5,082 bases of DNA, taken from positions 1 through 5,082 of the forward strand of contig JAFQNU010000040.1 in the NCBI GenBank assembly GCA_017420825.1, read 5' to 3'. A program made the position numbers and the translations under genes. This document shows positions 4,502-5,082 of the stretch, one piece after another. Each line of letters starts with the position of its first letter. The first letter of the stretch is position 1. Origin of the DNA: Clostridia bacterium. GTDB taxonomy: Bacteria > Bacillota > Clostridia > UBA1381. Under the pieces are notes generated by a model, which did not search any database, was not told where the DNA came from, and saw only the letters and a program-made list of their open reading frames with translations.

Positions 4502-5082
4502 TTATTTAGCTTTTGATTGAATAAATATTTCTAGGTTTTCTCTTCCCTGTTGTGTGACTGGTTTTATCCATTTACAGGATATAAAATGCCTGATTGACAT
4601 TGTTGCTTTAATGTAGTCCTCGGCAAGATATGATATCGCAAATACAACGGGAAATGGTAATTTGATTATAAATGCAGCAATGGCTGTTATGGGCAATGCC
4701 ACAAGCCACATACTCATAATATCAATTTTTGCACCGTTTACAGTGTCACCGCCTGAACGAAACACTCCAACAATAAAAGTATACGAAATATTTTTAACAG
4801 CAAGCTCAATTGCGTATATCAGTGATATTGTCATTGCTGCATAAAGTGTTTTTTCGGTCAATTCTCCAGAAAAATTGAACAAACCTATTAAATATGGACG
4901 TAATACTATAATACCCGCTCCTATAACTATACCCAATAAAGGTATTGTCACAGCAAAGCGTCTTGCATCATCAACTGAGCGTTTTATATTTCCGCCACCT
5001 ATTTCTTTACCAACGATTACACAACAGGCATTACACATACCTATAAAGAATACGTATGCAAGATTTTCTATTGTTTTTAATA
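4502..5082 (-). CDS. MATE family efflux transporter, C-terminal part (cut by window edge)
   Basis: The reading frame is open to the right edge, so this is the last 192 residues of a longer integral membrane protein; whole MATE proteins are about 450 residues with 12 membrane segments. The visible part begins in a membrane segment containing ENLAYVFFIG, followed by VGKEIGGGN, matching the family segment at the start of the second six-helix bundle. It continues through several hydrophobic helices and the characteristic FRSGGDT (107-113), then a long helix pair and a basic tail with KWIKP. MATE proteins export drugs or other organic cations in exchange for Na+ or H+; the substrate here cannot be told. 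An internal ATG at 5038 is not the start. There is no strong terminator after the stop: the GTCGA-N6-TCGAC repeat at 4478-4493, followed by four T, is only a weak candidate. Some read-through into spo0A is therefore possible. Confidence 0.95.
   Translation of the reverse strand, partial: LKTIENLAYVFFIGMCNACCVIVGKEIGGGNIKRSVDDARRFAVTIPLLGIVIGAGIIVLRPYLIGLFNFSGELTEKTLYAAMTISLIYAIELAVKNISYTFIVGVFRSGGDTVNGAKIDIMSMWLVALPITAIAAFIIKLPFPVVFAISYLAEDYIKATMSIRHFISCKWIKPVTQQGRENLEIFIQSKAK

Noticed and set aside
4662..4844. Plus-strand open frame of 60 codons
   Set aside because: Antisense to the MATE gene, with no ribosome site or family resemblance.
5036..5038. ATG at 5038 as the MATE start
   Set aside because: The frame continues upstream to the window edge with family-typical residues (ENLAYVFFIG), so this is an internal methionine.

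Overview
The window is AT-rich and every gene I can support lies on the minus strand. A canonical Spo0A places it in an endospore-forming lineage of the Firmicutes. The style of the proteins, with Shine-Dalgarno sites of GGAGG or GAGGTG type, suggests an anaerobic gut-type Clostridia, perhaps Oscillospiraceae/Ruminococcaceae. The family-level placement is inference only.

Layout in the direction of transcription, from high to low coordinates: (i) 5082-4502, the C-terminal part of a MATE-family multidrug/cation antiporter, cut by the window edge. (ii) 4501-4257, a spo0A control region with a cluster of Spo0A-binding boxes, an AT-tract block, a sigma-A type promoter and a leader hairpin. (iii) 4256-3480, spo0A, followed by an intrinsic terminator at 3430-3392. 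(iv) an AT-rich promoter region, then a compact three-gene operon: a ferritin-like/VIT1 (CCC1-type) membrane protein for iron or manganese (3199-2318), a DUF1015-family protein (2284-1034) and a monofunctional biotin-protein ligase (1037-255). The last two overlap by four bases (ATGA). (v) a perfect CIRCE element (207-233), a near-consensus sigma-A promoter (199-171) and the first 40 codons of a gene (120-1) that looks like a small alarmone ((p)ppGpp) synthetase, cut by the left edge.

How the parts may work together: spo0A appears to be an autoregulated single-gene unit and is not next to spoIVB, its usual upstream partner. The three-gene unit combines metal handling, an enzyme-like protein of unproven function and biotin attachment, with no obvious shared pathway. 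The most interesting signal is the CIRCE operator, the target of the heat-shock repressor HrcA, directly in front of a likely (p)ppGpp synthetase rather than a chaperone gene. This hints at a link between protein-folding stress and alarmone production. I saw no tRNA, rRNA, CRISPR array, insertion sequence or prophage signal. No intergenic stretch exceeds 300 bases.
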